Below, piece by piece: positions 40,232-47,638 of a stretch of 64,000 nucleotides of DNA. How positions within the stretch are numbered: the first letter of the stretch is position 1; every line of letters starts with the position of its first letter. The stretch lies in assembly GCA_964565775.1 (NCBI GenBank), contig CAZMGB010000009.1, positions 1 to 64,000 on the forward strand. The letters run 5' to 3'. The notes beneath the pieces are model-generated. The model searched no databases and was not told the origin of the DNA. It saw nothing but the letters and a program-made list of their open reading frames with translations. The DNA is from CAZMGB01 sp964565775. Lineage in GTDB: Bacteria > Chloroflexota > Dehalococcoidia > DSTF01 > JALHUB01. The position numbers were made by a program, and so were the translations under genes.

Positions 40232-41062
40232 ATGCCTGAGCTGCCGGAAGTAGAGACCATACGCCGCGACCTGTCGGAGCGGGTGCGGGGGCGCACCATC
40301 ACCGCCGTCGACGTCCCGGGCGACAGGGTGTCGCTCGTGCAGGTGCCGTCGACGCAGGAGTTCCGACGGGGGCTCGTCGGGCGCCGCATCGAGGGCACCG
40401 ACCGGCGGGGCAAGTACCTCAGCTTCCGCCTGTCCGACGGCCGGTCGTGGCTGGTGCACCTGCGCATGACCGGCGCCCTGCTCCATCGACGGGCCGGGGC
40501 GCCGCCCGACCCGTACGTGCGGGCCGTCGTGTCGCTGGACGACGGCACGGAGCTGCGCTTCAGCGACATGCGCAAGTTCGGGACGATGTGGCTCGTGCCC
40601 GACCCGGAGCTTGTCGTGGGCCGGCTGGGGCTGGAGCCGCTCGACGGCAAGTTCACGAAGTCGCGCCTGCGGGAGCTGATGGCGAGGCGGAGTGCGCCCG
40701 TCAAGTCGTTCCTGATGGACCAGCACGCCATCGCCGGGCTGGGCAACATCTACGCCGACGAGTCGCTGTTCGCGGCCCGCATCCACCCGCAGCGGCCGGC
40801 GTCGAGCCTGTCGCAAGCGGAGGTGCGCCGTCTGCACCGCGCCGTGCGGCGGGTGCTGCGCGACGCCCTGGGCGACCGCGGCTCCAGCTTCCGCGACTAC
40901 GTCGACGCCGACGGCCGCGAGGGCATGCACCAGTTCCGCGTGAAGGTGTTCCGGCGCACGGGGCAGCCCTGCTACGTCTGCGGCCGTGAGATCGCCCGGG
41001 TGAAGGTGGGGGGTCGCAGCAGCCACTACTGCTCGCACTGCCAGCCCGCGCCCGCAAGGTAG
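40232..41062 (+). CDS. mutM: Formamidopyrimidine-DNA glycosylase
   Basis: The 276-residue enzyme starts PELPEVETIRRDL, with the catalytic N-terminal Pro and Glu. It has the Lys in RRGKYLSF, the helix-two-turn-helix segment (GLGNIYADESLFAARIHP) and the C-terminal zinc finger CYVCGREIARVK...YCSHCQ with four Cys. It removes 8-oxoguanine and formamidopyrimidines from DNA. Ancestrally it was probably next to polA; a two-kilobase accessory block now separates them. The first 39 bases also occur at 39494-39532. Confidence 0.95.
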   Translation: MPELPEVETIRRDLSERVRGRTITAVDVPGDRVSLVQVPSTQEFRRGLVGRRIEGTDRRGKYLSFRLSDGRSWLVHLRMTGALLHRRAGAPPDPYVRAVVSLDDGTELRFSDMRKFGTMWLVPDPELVVGRLGLEPLDGKFTKSRLRELMARRSAPVKSFLMDQHAIAGLGNIYADESLFAARIHPQRPASSLSQAEVRRLHRAVRRVLRDALGDRGSSFRDYVDADGREGMHQFRVKVFRRTGQPCYVCGREIARVKVGGRSSHYCSHCQPAPAR

Positions 41063-41065
41063 GAC

Positions 41066-42073
41066 ATGACAGTGACCGTCGACGCCATCACCGACGTAGC
41101 CGGCATCCGCGTCGGCCACTGGACCGACCGCGAGGCCGCCACCGGCTGCACCGTCGTCCTCTGCGAGGAGGGCCTGCCCGACCGGCAGGCGGGCGCCGTC
41201 GGCGGCATCGACGTGCGCGGCGCAGCTCCCGGCACCCGCGAGACGGAGCTGCTGCGGCCGGGGCAGCTCGTGCAGAAGGTGCACGCCGTGATGCTGTCCG
41301 GCGGCAGCGCCTTCGGGCTCGATGCGGCGGCCGGCGTCATGCGGTACCTGGAGGAGCGGGGCGTCGGCTATCCCTACGCCGGGACGCACATCCCCATCGT
41401 GCCGGCGGCGATCCTCATGGACCTGGGCATCGGCCGCAGCGACGTGCGCACCGACGCGCAGTCGGGCTACGAGGCGTGTCGCGCTGCGAAGGACGGGCCC
41501 GTCGAGCAGGGAAGCGTGGGGGCGGGCACGGGCGCCACGGTGGCGAAGGCGCTCGGCATGGAGCGCTGCCTGAAGGGCGGCGTCGGCAGCGCCAGCGAGC
41601 GGTCTGGGGCGGGCTTTGTCGTCGGCGCGCTGGCGGCGGTCAACGCTGCCGGCGACATCGTCGACCCGAGCACAGGCCGAGTCGTGGCGGCGCCTCGGGC
41701 CGACGGCGGTGGCTTCGTCGACACGCTGGAGGCGACGCGCAAGGGCGAGCTCTGGTCGCCGGAGGCAGCGAGTAGCACGACGCTCGTCGTCGTGGCGACC
41801 AACGCGGCTCTCACGAAGGAGCAGGCGAACCGGCTGGCGACGGTCTGCCACGACGGCATCGCGCGCACGGTCCGCCCCGCCCACACAATGGGCGACGGCG
41901 ATGTGGTGTTCGCGCTGGCGACGGGCGCGCTGACGGTCGACCCGCTGGGCTATCGGGCCGTGGAGTTCCTGGCGGCCCTGGCCGTCGAGCGGGCGATCCT
42001 GCGGGCGGTGCAGGAGGCCGGGGGGCTTGCAGGCGTCCCTTCGGCGCAAGAGTGGCTCGAGGGCGGTATGTAA
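41066..42073 (+). CDS. P1 family peptidase (DmpA/NylC/BapA-like)
   Basis: The 335-residue protein has the self-processing DmpA/NylC fold: ITDVAGIRVGHWTDREAATGCTVVL, GIDVRGAAPGTRETELL, VHAVMLSGGSAFGLDAAAGVMRYLEERG, GAGTGATVAKALG and, before the nucleophile strand, SSTTLVVVATNAALTKEQA. In NylC the cleavage is between Asn and Thr in NTT; here Ser replaces that Asn. Residues 37-43 (LPDRQAG) are encoded by a palindromic repeat. Relatives are aminopeptidases, beta-aminopeptidases or nylon-oligomer hydrolases. The ATG is three bases after the mutM stop, so it is cotranscribed with mutM. Confidence 0.88.
   Translation: MTVTVDAITDVAGIRVGHWTDREAATGCTVVLCEEGLPDRQAGAVGGIDVRGAAPGTRETELLRPGQLVQKVHAVMLSGGSAFGLDAAAGVMRYLEERGVGYPYAGTHIPIVPAAILMDLGIGRSDVRTDAQSGYEACRAAKDGPVEQGSVGAGTGATVAKALGMERCLKGGVGSASERSGAGFVVGALAAVNAAGDIVDPSTGRVVAAPRADGGGFVDTLEATRKGELWSPEAASSTTLVVVATNAALTKEQANRLATVCHDGIARTVRPAHTMGDGDVVFALATGALTVDPLGYRAVEFLAALAVERAILRAVQEAGGLAGVPSAQEWLEGGM
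41174..41193 (+). repeat. Palindromic mini-repeat inside the P1 peptidase gene
   Basis: CTGCCCGACCGGCAGGCGGG starts exactly on a codon and, with one more base, encodes LPDRQAG. Without it the flanks read EEG-AVGGIDVRG, the normal family sequence. It is the same element and frame as polA copy 2. Confidence 0.85.
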
Positions 42074-42079
42074 GGCATC

Positions 42080-42107
42080 TTGACAAGCTATAGACGCCTG
42101 CTATACT
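42080..42107 (+). promoter_or_regulatory. Strong promoter of the pan operon
   Basis: Perfect -35 TTGACA (42080-42085), a 16-base spacer and -10 TATACT (42102-42107). It is the closest match to the sigma-70 consensus in the window and starts a leader of about 155 bases. Confidence 0.8.
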
Positions 42108-42113
42108 GAGGCT

Positions 42114-42268
42114 GCGGTCGACCCCTGAGGACGGGGCGGCGACACCAAGAGCGACACGGCAACAACAAGCTGCTTGGATCCATCGGACCGAGACGGCGCA
42201 TATCGACAGAGGAACGCGACGCGCCCTTTCGGTCCACGACCGGAAGGGCTTATTACTTCTCAGGCGTC
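42114..42268 (+). promoter_or_regulatory. Structured leader of the pan operon, candidate pan-motif RNA with attenuator
   Basis: The leader contains a first hairpin (42116-42120 with 40-45, inner CCCC/GGGG at 42122-42136) in which A42144 is bulged. A second hairpin pairs GGACCGA (42185-42191) with TCGGTCC (42229-42235) and GGCGC (42195-42199) with GCGCC (42221-42225). The second structure uses the left arm of the terminator at 42223-42249, so the two cannot form together. The pan motif, known upstream of pan genes in Chloroflexi, Firmicutes and deltaproteobacteria, consists of hairpins with bulged A residues. The fit is by context and general shape, not by an alignment. Confidence 0.6.
42223..42249 (+). 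terminator. Intrinsic terminator (attenuator) in the pan leader
   Basis: GCCCTTTCGGTC and GACCGGAAGGGC form a twelve-pair stem (one G-U) with a CAC loop, followed by TTATTACTTCT. It lies 20 bases before the first gene and well downstream of a strong promoter. Confidence 0.8.
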
Positions 42269-43174
42269 ATGACAAGCGAAAGGATGCCGAGGCTCGGTTT
42301 CATCGGTGCGGGGGTTACCGGCCACGCGTTCGCGCGCTGTCTACACGGAGCGGGCTACCCGGTCGTGGCCGTCGCGAGCCGCGCTTTCGCGTCGGCGCAG
42401 GCGCTTGCGGACCGCCTCGACGGCTGCCGCGCGCTGCCGGAGGCCCAGGCCGTTGTCGACGCCGCCGACCTGGTGTTCATTACGACGCCGGACGATGCTA
42501 TCGAGCAGGTAGCGGCGGCCTTGCGCTGGCGGCCCGGTGTTTGGGTGGTCCACACCAGCGGCGCCGCGTCGCTGGACGTGCTCGAGCCAGCCCGGCAGAG
42601 GGGTGCCTCTGTCGGGAGCATTCACCCGCTCCAGGCCTTCGCCAACATCGAGCAGGCCGTCGCCAGCATCTCGGGCTCCACGTTCGCACTGGAGGGGGAC
42701 GGGGCTCTGCTGGCCTGCCTGAAGGAGATGGCGGCGACGCTCGAAGGTCGCTGGGTGCATCTGCGGACCGAGGACAAGGTGCTCTATCACGCCGCCGCCG
42801 TGATGGCGAGCAACTACCTGGTGACACTGACGAAAGCGGCCGAGGACCTGTGGGAGCGTTTCGGCGAAGGCTCGGCGTCGGCCTCGCGGGCGTTGCTGCT
42901 CCTTCTGGAGGGCACCGTCCGCAACCTGCGAGAGATCGGCCTGCCCGATTGCCTGACGGGGCCCATCGCCCGCGGCGACGTGGGGACGGTGCGCAAGCAC
43001 ATCGCGGCGCTGGAGGCATCCGCGCCCGACCTGCTGCCCGCTTATCGGGAGTTGGGTCTTCTGACGATCCCCATCGCCGTGGCGAAGGGGCGTATCGGCG
43101 AAGCGGAGGCCGAGAGACTCCGCGAGGCGCTGAAGAGCGAGTCTGCGGTCAGCTTGAGCGGGCGGCGCGGCTGA
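42269..43174 (+). CDS. panG: Rossmann/DUF2520 protein, probable ketopantoate reductase (PanG-like)
   Basis: The 301-residue protein has an NAD(P)-binding Rossmann domain (about 6-120: LGFIGAGVTGHAFARCLHGAG, VFITTPDDAIEQVAAAL, VVHTSGAASLDVL). A helical DUF2520 domain follows (about 135-290: SIHPLQAFA, KVLYHAAAVMASNYLVTLTKAAEDLW, LTGPIARGD). This architecture is that of PanG, the alternative ketopantoate reductase first shown in Francisella. It is the first gene of an operon that otherwise has panB, panC and panD but no panE. The role therefore fits the missing reduction of ketopantoate to pantoate. An in-frame ATG at 42284 is an alternative start. Confidence 0.8.
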   Translation: MTSERMPRLGFIGAGVTGHAFARCLHGAGYPVVAVASRAFASAQALADRLDGCRALPEAQAVVDAADLVFITTPDDAIEQVAAALRWRPGVWVVHTSGAASLDVLEPARQRGASVGSIHPLQAFANIEQAVASISGSTFALEGDGALLACLKEMAATLEGRWVHLRTEDKVLYHAAAVMASNYLVTLTKAAEDLWERFGEGSASASRALLLLLEGTVRNLREIGLPDCLTGPIARGDVGTVRKHIAALEASAPDLLPAYRELGLLTIPIAVAKGRIGEAEAERLREALKSESAVSLSGRRG

Positions 43175-43236
43175 GGGTGGATTCAGGAGGGGGGCCTGTC
43201 TGATTCAGGCGGCGAACTGGCGAAAGAGGTAGTGGC

Positions 43237-43617
43237 ATGATGAGAACGATTCTGAAGAGCAAGATCCACCGGGCGACGGTCACCGACGCCGACCTCCACT
43301 ATGAGGGCAGCATCACCCTCGACCGCGACCTCATGGATGCGGCCGACCTGCTGCCCTACGAGCTGGTGCATGTCCTTGACATAAACAATGGGAACCGGCT
43401 CCAGACGTACGTCATCGAGGGCGGCCGGGGCAGCGGCGAGGTGTGCATCAACGGGGCGGCCGCTCGGCTCGTGAGCCCCGGCGACCTCGTCATAGTCCTG
43501 GGCTACGCCACGGTGGACGACGAGGAAGCGAGAGGTCAGCGGCCGAGGCTGGTGTACGTCGACGAGAAGAATCGGATCGAGCACGTCGAACCGGCGGTAG
43601 AAGCAGCGGTGCGCTAG
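43237..43617 (+). CDS. panD: Aspartate 1-decarboxylase
   Basis: The 126-residue proenzyme has the self-cleavage site YEGSITLD (Gly-Ser; the new N-terminal Ser becomes the pyruvoyl group). LKSKIHRATVTDADL comes before it, and INNGNRLQTYVIEG, INGAAARLVSPGDLVIVLGYA and the end LVYVDEKNRI come after it. It makes beta-alanine from aspartate, one of the two substrates of panC. Two ATGs (43237, 43240) are adjacent. It follows panG by 62 bases. Confidence 0.95.
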   Translation: MMRTILKSKIHRATVTDADLHYEGSITLDRDLMDAADLLPYELVHVLDINNGNRLQTYVIEGGRGSGEVCINGAAARLVSPGDLVIVLGYATVDDEEARGQRPRLVYVDEKNRIEHVEPAVEAAVR

Positions 43618-43654
43618 GAGCGGCCCGCGGGACCCGCGAGAAGGGGGAAATGCC

Positions 43655-44500
43655 ATGGCGAGGATCACGATCAACGACCTGAAGGCTATGAAGCGGCGCG
43701 GTGAGAAGATCCCCATGCTCACCGCCTACGACTACCCGAGCGCCCGCATCCTGGATGAGGCGGATGTGCCCATCATCCTGGTCGGCGACACCCTCGGCAT
43801 GGTGGTGCTGGGCTACGATTCGACCCTTCCCGTGACGATGGAGGACATGCTCCACCACACAAAGGCGGTGGTGCGTGGCAGCCGGCGGGCCCACATCGTG
43901 TTCGACATGCCTTTCATGAGCTATCAGGCCAGCGCCGAAGAGGCCCTGGCCAACGCCGGGCGGGCTCTTCAGGAGGGCGGCGCCACCTCCGTGAAGCTGG
44001 AGGGCGGCCGCACCATGGCCGAGACGGTGCGGCGGCTCGTGGAGGTTGGAATCCCCGTCATGGGGCATATCGGCCTCACTCCCCAGTCGGTGAACCAGCT
44101 CGGCGGCTTCAGGGTGCAGGGCAAGACACCGGCGGCCGCCGTCAAGCTGCTGAACGACGCCCAGGCGCTGGAGCAGGCCGGGGCCTACGCCATCGTCCTG
44201 GAGACGATCCCGGCGCCCCTGGCGAAGCTGATCACCGAGAGGCTCAGCATCCCCACCATCGGCATCGGCGCTGGCCCTGACTGCGACGGCCAGGTGCAGG
44301 TCTTCCACGACTTCCTGGGCCTCTACCCCGACTTCGTGCCGAAGCACGCCAAGCAGTATGCTCGCCTCGGTGACGTCATCCGCTCCGCTGCGCTCCAGTA
44401 CATCGCCGAAGTGCGCGAGGGACGGTTCCCGACGGCCAAAGAGAGCTTCCCCATGGACGAGGCGGCGCTTGCGGAACTGAGTCAGGGCGTCGTGGGGTAG
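43655..44500 (+). CDS. panB: 3-methyl-2-oxobutanoate hydroxymethyltransferase
   Basis: The 281-residue TIM-barrel enzyme has the family motifs MLTAYDYPSARILDEADV, ILVGDTLGMVVLGYDSTLPVTMEDM (metal Asp), DMPFMSY, VKLEGG, MGHIGLTPQSVNQLGGF, YAIVLETIP and GIGAGPDCDGQVQV. It adds a hydroxymethyl group from methylene-tetrahydrofolate to 2-oxoisovalerate to give ketopantoate. GAGAAGGGGG precedes the ATG. It is 37 bases after panD. Confidence 0.96.
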   Translation: MARITINDLKAMKRRGEKIPMLTAYDYPSARILDEADVPIILVGDTLGMVVLGYDSTLPVTMEDMLHHTKAVVRGSRRAHIVFDMPFMSYQASAEEALANAGRALQEGGATSVKLEGGRTMAETVRRLVEVGIPVMGHIGLTPQSVNQLGGFRVQGKTPAAAVKLLNDAQALEQAGAYAIVLETIPAPLAKLITERLSIPTIGIGAGPDCDGQVQVFHDFLGLYPDFVPKHAKQYARLGDVIRSAALQYIAEVREGRFPTAKESFPMDEAALAELSQGVVG

Positions 44501-44558
44501 GCAACCACCCTCGGGTTATTGTGTTGATGGCCATCGACGCTCCGAGCGTCGTCCTCCA

Positions 44559-45392
44559 ATGCGTGTGGTCACGACCGTAGAGGAGATGCGACGGCTCCGC
44601 CAGCAGATGGACGGAGCCGTCGGCCTCGTGCCCACCATGGGCTTCCTGCACCAGGGCCATCTTTCGCTGGTGCGCTGCTCACGGGGCCAGGACGACCAGG
44701 TCGTCGCCAGCATCTTCGTCAATCCCACCCAGTTCGGCCCGAGCGAGGACTACGATCGCTACCCCCGTGACCCGGAGCGCGACCTGGCACTGCTGCGAGA
44801 GGAAGGCACCGACGCCGTCTTCATGCCCTCCGTCGAGGAGATGTACCCGGAGGGGTTCGAGACGTACGTCGAAGTGACCGAAATGACGCGGGTGCTGGAG
44901 GGCGCCCACCGCCCCACCCACTTCCGGGGCGTGACGACGGTGGTGGCGAAGCTGTTCACGATCGTCCAGCCGCAGCGGGCGTACTTCGGGCAGAAGGACG
45001 CCCAGCAGCTCGCCGTCGTCCGCCGCATGGCGCGCGACCTCGACCTGCCGGTGGAGGTCGTCGCGGTGCCGACAGCGCGTGAGCCCGATGGCCTCGCCAT
45101 GAGCAGCCGCAACGCCTACCTGTCGCCGCCGGAGCGGCAGGCGGCGACTGTGCTCTACCGCTCGCTGCGGCTGGCGGAAGGGCTGTGGCGCCGGGGCGAG
45201 CGGGACGCGTCGGTGATACGCTCGCGGATGCAGGAGCTGATTGCGGCGGAGCCCCTGGCTCGCGTAGACTACGTGAGCGTGGCGGACAGCGAAACGCTGA
45301 GGGAGCTGGAGCGCATCGAGGGGACGGCCCTCGTCTCGCTGGCCGTCCGCATGGGCAAGGCACGGCTGATCGACAACGTGATCCTGGAATGA
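44559..45392 (+). CDS. panC: Pantothenate synthetase
   Basis: The 277-residue ATP-dependent ligase has LVPTMGFLHQGHLSLV (HIGH-type nucleotide binding), IFVNPTQFGPSEDYDRYPRD, HFRGVTTVVAKLF, PQRAYFGQKDAQQLAVVRRM and the KMSKS-like PDGLAMSSRN. It joins pantoate and beta-alanine to pantothenate. The ATG at 44559 has no clear Shine-Dalgarno. The stop overlaps the surE start by four bases (ATGA). Confidence 0.96.
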   Translation: MRVVTTVEEMRRLRQQMDGAVGLVPTMGFLHQGHLSLVRCSRGQDDQVVASIFVNPTQFGPSEDYDRYPRDPERDLALLREEGTDAVFMPSVEEMYPEGFETYVEVTEMTRVLEGAHRPTHFRGVTTVVAKLFTIVQPQRAYFGQKDAQQLAVVRRMARDLDLPVEVVAVPTAREPDGLAMSSRNAYLSPPERQAATVLYRSLRLAEGLWRRGERDASVIRSRMQELIAAEPLARVDYVSVADSETLRELERIEGTALVSLAVRMGKARLIDNVILE

Positions 45393-46192
45393 AGGGCGAA
45401 CCGCTCCGCATCCTCGTCACCAACGACGACGGCATCGACGCGCCCGGCCTCTGGCACCTCGCCGAGGCGATGGCAGATGTGGGCCGCGTGCTCGTCGTCG
45501 CCCCCGCCGAGGATCAGTCGGGGGCCGGCACCGCTGTCACCTATCGCCGCGACATCGGCATCAGGAGCGTTGAGTCAACGGTCCCCGAGAGCAAGGCCTA
45601 CGCCGTCGACGGCACGCCTGCCGACTGCATCATCGTCGGCCTGAGGCACGTCAAGGAGGGGCGCATCGGCCTCATCGCTGCCGGTATCAACCTCGGGCCC
45701 AACCTGGGCAGCGAGGTCCTCCTCTCGGGCACGGTGGGCGCGGCTCTCCAGGGCGGCTTTCGCAGGCTCCCATCCCTCGCTATCTCCCTGCACGGGCGTC
45801 CGGACGGCGCGCTCGAGTGGCCGACGGCCCAGGCCGTGGCGCGCCTGATGGCCCGCAGTCTCGCCGACGGCTCCCTCGAGGACGGGCTCTTCCTCAACGT
45901 CAACGTGCCGTCGCTGCCCGTGGCGGCGCTCAAGGGGCTGGCGTTGACGCGGGTGGCGCCCGGCGGCTACCTGCGCCTCGTCGAGAAAGGCGGCGGCCCC
46001 GAAGCCGAACGGCTGAGCCGTCGTATCGAACCCGACCTCCGTTACGCCGAGGAGGGCACCGACATCTGGGCCGTCAGCCAGGGCCTCGTCTCCGTCTCGC
46101 CCCTCAGGGCCACGTTGACCGATCTGCCGTTGCTGGAACGGCTCCAGCCCCTCGCCTCCGACCTCTTTTCGCGCCTCCGCTCCGCTCCCTGA
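45389..46192 (+). CDS. surE: 5'/3'-nucleotidase SurE
   Basis: The 267-residue protein starts RILVTNDDGIDAPGLWHLAEAM (metal Asp pair) and has the Ser of APAEDQSGAGT and the Asn of AAGINLGPNLGSEVLLSGTVGAA. NVNVPSLP and DIWAVSQGLVSVSPL follow. SurE enzymes remove phosphate from nucleoside monophosphates. Its position as the last gene of the pan operon, coupled to panC, may reflect shared expression rather than shared pathway. Confidence 0.93.
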   Translation: MKGEPLRILVTNDDGIDAPGLWHLAEAMADVGRVLVVAPAEDQSGAGTAVTYRRDIGIRSVESTVPESKAYAVDGTPADCIIVGLRHVKEGRIGLIAAGINLGPNLGSEVLLSGTVGAALQGGFRRLPSLAISLHGRPDGALEWPTAQAVARLMARSLADGSLEDGLFLNVNVPSLPVAALKGLALTRVAPGGYLRLVEKGGGPEAERLSRRIEPDLRYAEEGTDIWAVSQGLVSVSPLRATLTDLPLLERLQPLASDLFSRLRSAP

Positions 46193-46251
46193 CAAGGGAA
46201 GACAGCCCGCCTGCCCGCCGGAAGGCCGCTTTGGCCCGATAGTGCCGTTCT

Positions 46252-46280
46252 TTGCCGCCCTTGAGGGCCGATGGTAGAAT
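46252..46280 (+). promoter_or_regulatory. Promoter of yebC-ruvCA
   Basis: -35 TTGCCG (46252-46257), 17 bases, -10 TAGAAT (46275-46280). The -35 context TTTGCCGCCC is identical to that of the tRNA promoter at 31147-31156. Confidence 0.65.
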
Positions 46281-46316
46281 TAGGCAGGCCGAAATCGAGT
46301 CTTACGGAGGCGTGAT

Positions 46317-47078
46317 ATGTCGGGGCACTCCAAGTGGTCGCAGATCAAGAGGCAGAAGGGCGTGGCCGACGCGCGCAGAGGCCAGCTCTTCACGAAGCTG
46401 GGCCGTGAGATCAGCGTGGCCGCCCGCGCGGGAGGCGCCGACCCCAGTACCAACTTCCGTCTCCGTCTCGCCATTCAGAGGGCCCGCGACAACAACATGC
46501 CCCTGGACACCATCGAGCGGGCCATTAAGCGGGGCGCCGGTGATACCGAGGCGTCTGCGCTCACAGAAGCGGCTTACGAGGGCTACGGGCCCGGCGGCAC
46601 CGCCATCCTCGTCGAGGTGCTGACGGACAACCGCAACCGCAGCGTCGCCGATATCCGCAGGGTCTTCTCCAAGGGGGGCGGAAGCCTGGGCGAGAGTGGC
46701 TGCGTCGCCTGGCTCTTCGAGAGCAGGGGACTCATCACCGTGCCCGTCGAAGGTCAAGAGGCAGAGGACGTGGCCTTGGCAGCCATCGACGCCGGTGCCG
46801 AGGATGTGAAGGTGGAGGATGACGCGGTCGAGGTGTACACGAAGCCTGAGAACCTGGAGGAGGTGCGCCGCTCGCTGGAGGAGAGCGAGATACCCGTGAG
46901 CTCGGCGGAGGTGTCCCTGGTCGCCAAGAGCACTGTGGCGCTAGAGGAGAAGGAAGCGCTACAGGCGCTGAGGCTCCTCGACAAGCTGGAGGAGCTGGAC
47001 GACGTGAGTCGCGTCCACTCCAACGCCGACTTCCCCGACTCGGCACTGGTGGCGTACAGCGGCCAAGCGGTCGGATGA
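46317..47078 (+). CDS. yebC: YebC/PmpR family protein
   Basis: The 253-residue protein begins SGHSKWSQIKRQKGVADARRGQLFTKLGREISVAAR, the family signature. It has NFRLRLAIQRARDNNMPLDTIERAIKRG, YEGYGPGGTAILVEVLTDNRNR and the C-terminal dimer/DNA or ribosome-binding part. YebC proteins are DNA-binding regulators in some species and help the ribosome pass proline stretches in others. GGAGG lies seven bases before the ATG. The stop overlaps ruvC by four bases, a common yebC-ruvC arrangement. Confidence 0.95.
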   Translation: MSGHSKWSQIKRQKGVADARRGQLFTKLGREISVAARAGGADPSTNFRLRLAIQRARDNNMPLDTIERAIKRGAGDTEASALTEAAYEGYGPGGTAILVEVLTDNRNRSVADIRRVFSKGGGSLGESGCVAWLFESRGLITVPVEGQEAEDVALAAIDAGAEDVKVEDDAVEVYTKPENLEEVRRSLEESEIPVSSAEVSLVAKSTVALEEKEALQALRLLDKLEELDDVSRVHSNADFPDSALVAYSGQAVG

Positions 47079-47638
47079 CGCCCTCACGGAAGAGCGCCCG
47101 CCGGGCCGGCCAGGAGCTGGTCATCCTGGCGATTGACCCCGGGCTACGGGTGACCGGCTTCGGTCTTATTGCGAAGTCGGGCGAAACTATCAGACTCCTC
47201 GACTTCGGCGCCTTCACTGTGAGCAGTGACCTCCCTCTTCCAGAGCGCCTGCGTATCCTTTTCGAAGCCTTGGAAGAGCTCATCTTGCGCTGGCGTCCGA
47301 CGGAGCTGGCGATCGAGGCACCCTTCGTGGCGGCAAACAAGCAGGTCGCCGTCGCCATGGGCGAGGTGCGGGCCCTGGCGATGCTCGCCGCCGCCCAGGC
47401 AGGCCTGCCTGTCTTCAGCTACTCGCCAGCTGAGGTGAAGCAGGCGGTCACGGGCTACGGCCGGGGCGAGAAGCGGCAGGTGCAGGAGATGGTGAGGCTC
47501 CAGTTGGGCCTGGAGGCGATACCGGAGCCGGACCACGCGGCGGATGCGCTCGCCACGGCGATTTGTCATGTGGCTCATCGGAAGGCGGCCGCCGTGCTGG
47601 AGGGTGGGGGACTTCACCGAAGGGAGGAGAGAGCGTGA
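47075..47638 (+). CDS. ruvC: Holliday junction endonuclease RuvC
   Basis: The 187-residue protein has the RNase H-like catalytic residues: AIDPGLRVTGFGLI (first Asp), LAIEAPFVAANKQVAVAMGEVRA (Glu), YSPAEVKQAVTGYGRGEKRQVQEMV and DHAADALATAICH (last acidic pair). It resolves Holliday junctions together with RuvAB. A Lys/Arg-rich N-terminal extension of about 15 residues precedes the core. The stop overlaps the GTG of ruvA. No ruvB follows. Confidence 0.95.
   Translation: MTPSRKSARRAGQELVILAIDPGLRVTGFGLIAKSGETIRLLDFGAFTVSSDLPLPERLRILFEALEELILRWRPTELAIEAPFVAANKQVAVAMGEVRALAMLAAAQAGLPVFSYSPAEVKQAVTGYGRGEKRQVQEMVRLQLGLEAIPEPDHAADALATAICHVAHRKAAAVLEGGGLHRREERA

Noticed and set aside
42122..42136. 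CTGAGGA in the pan leader as a hammerhead ribozyme core
   Set aside because: The required GAAA on the other side of stem II is missing and the stem arrangement does not fit.
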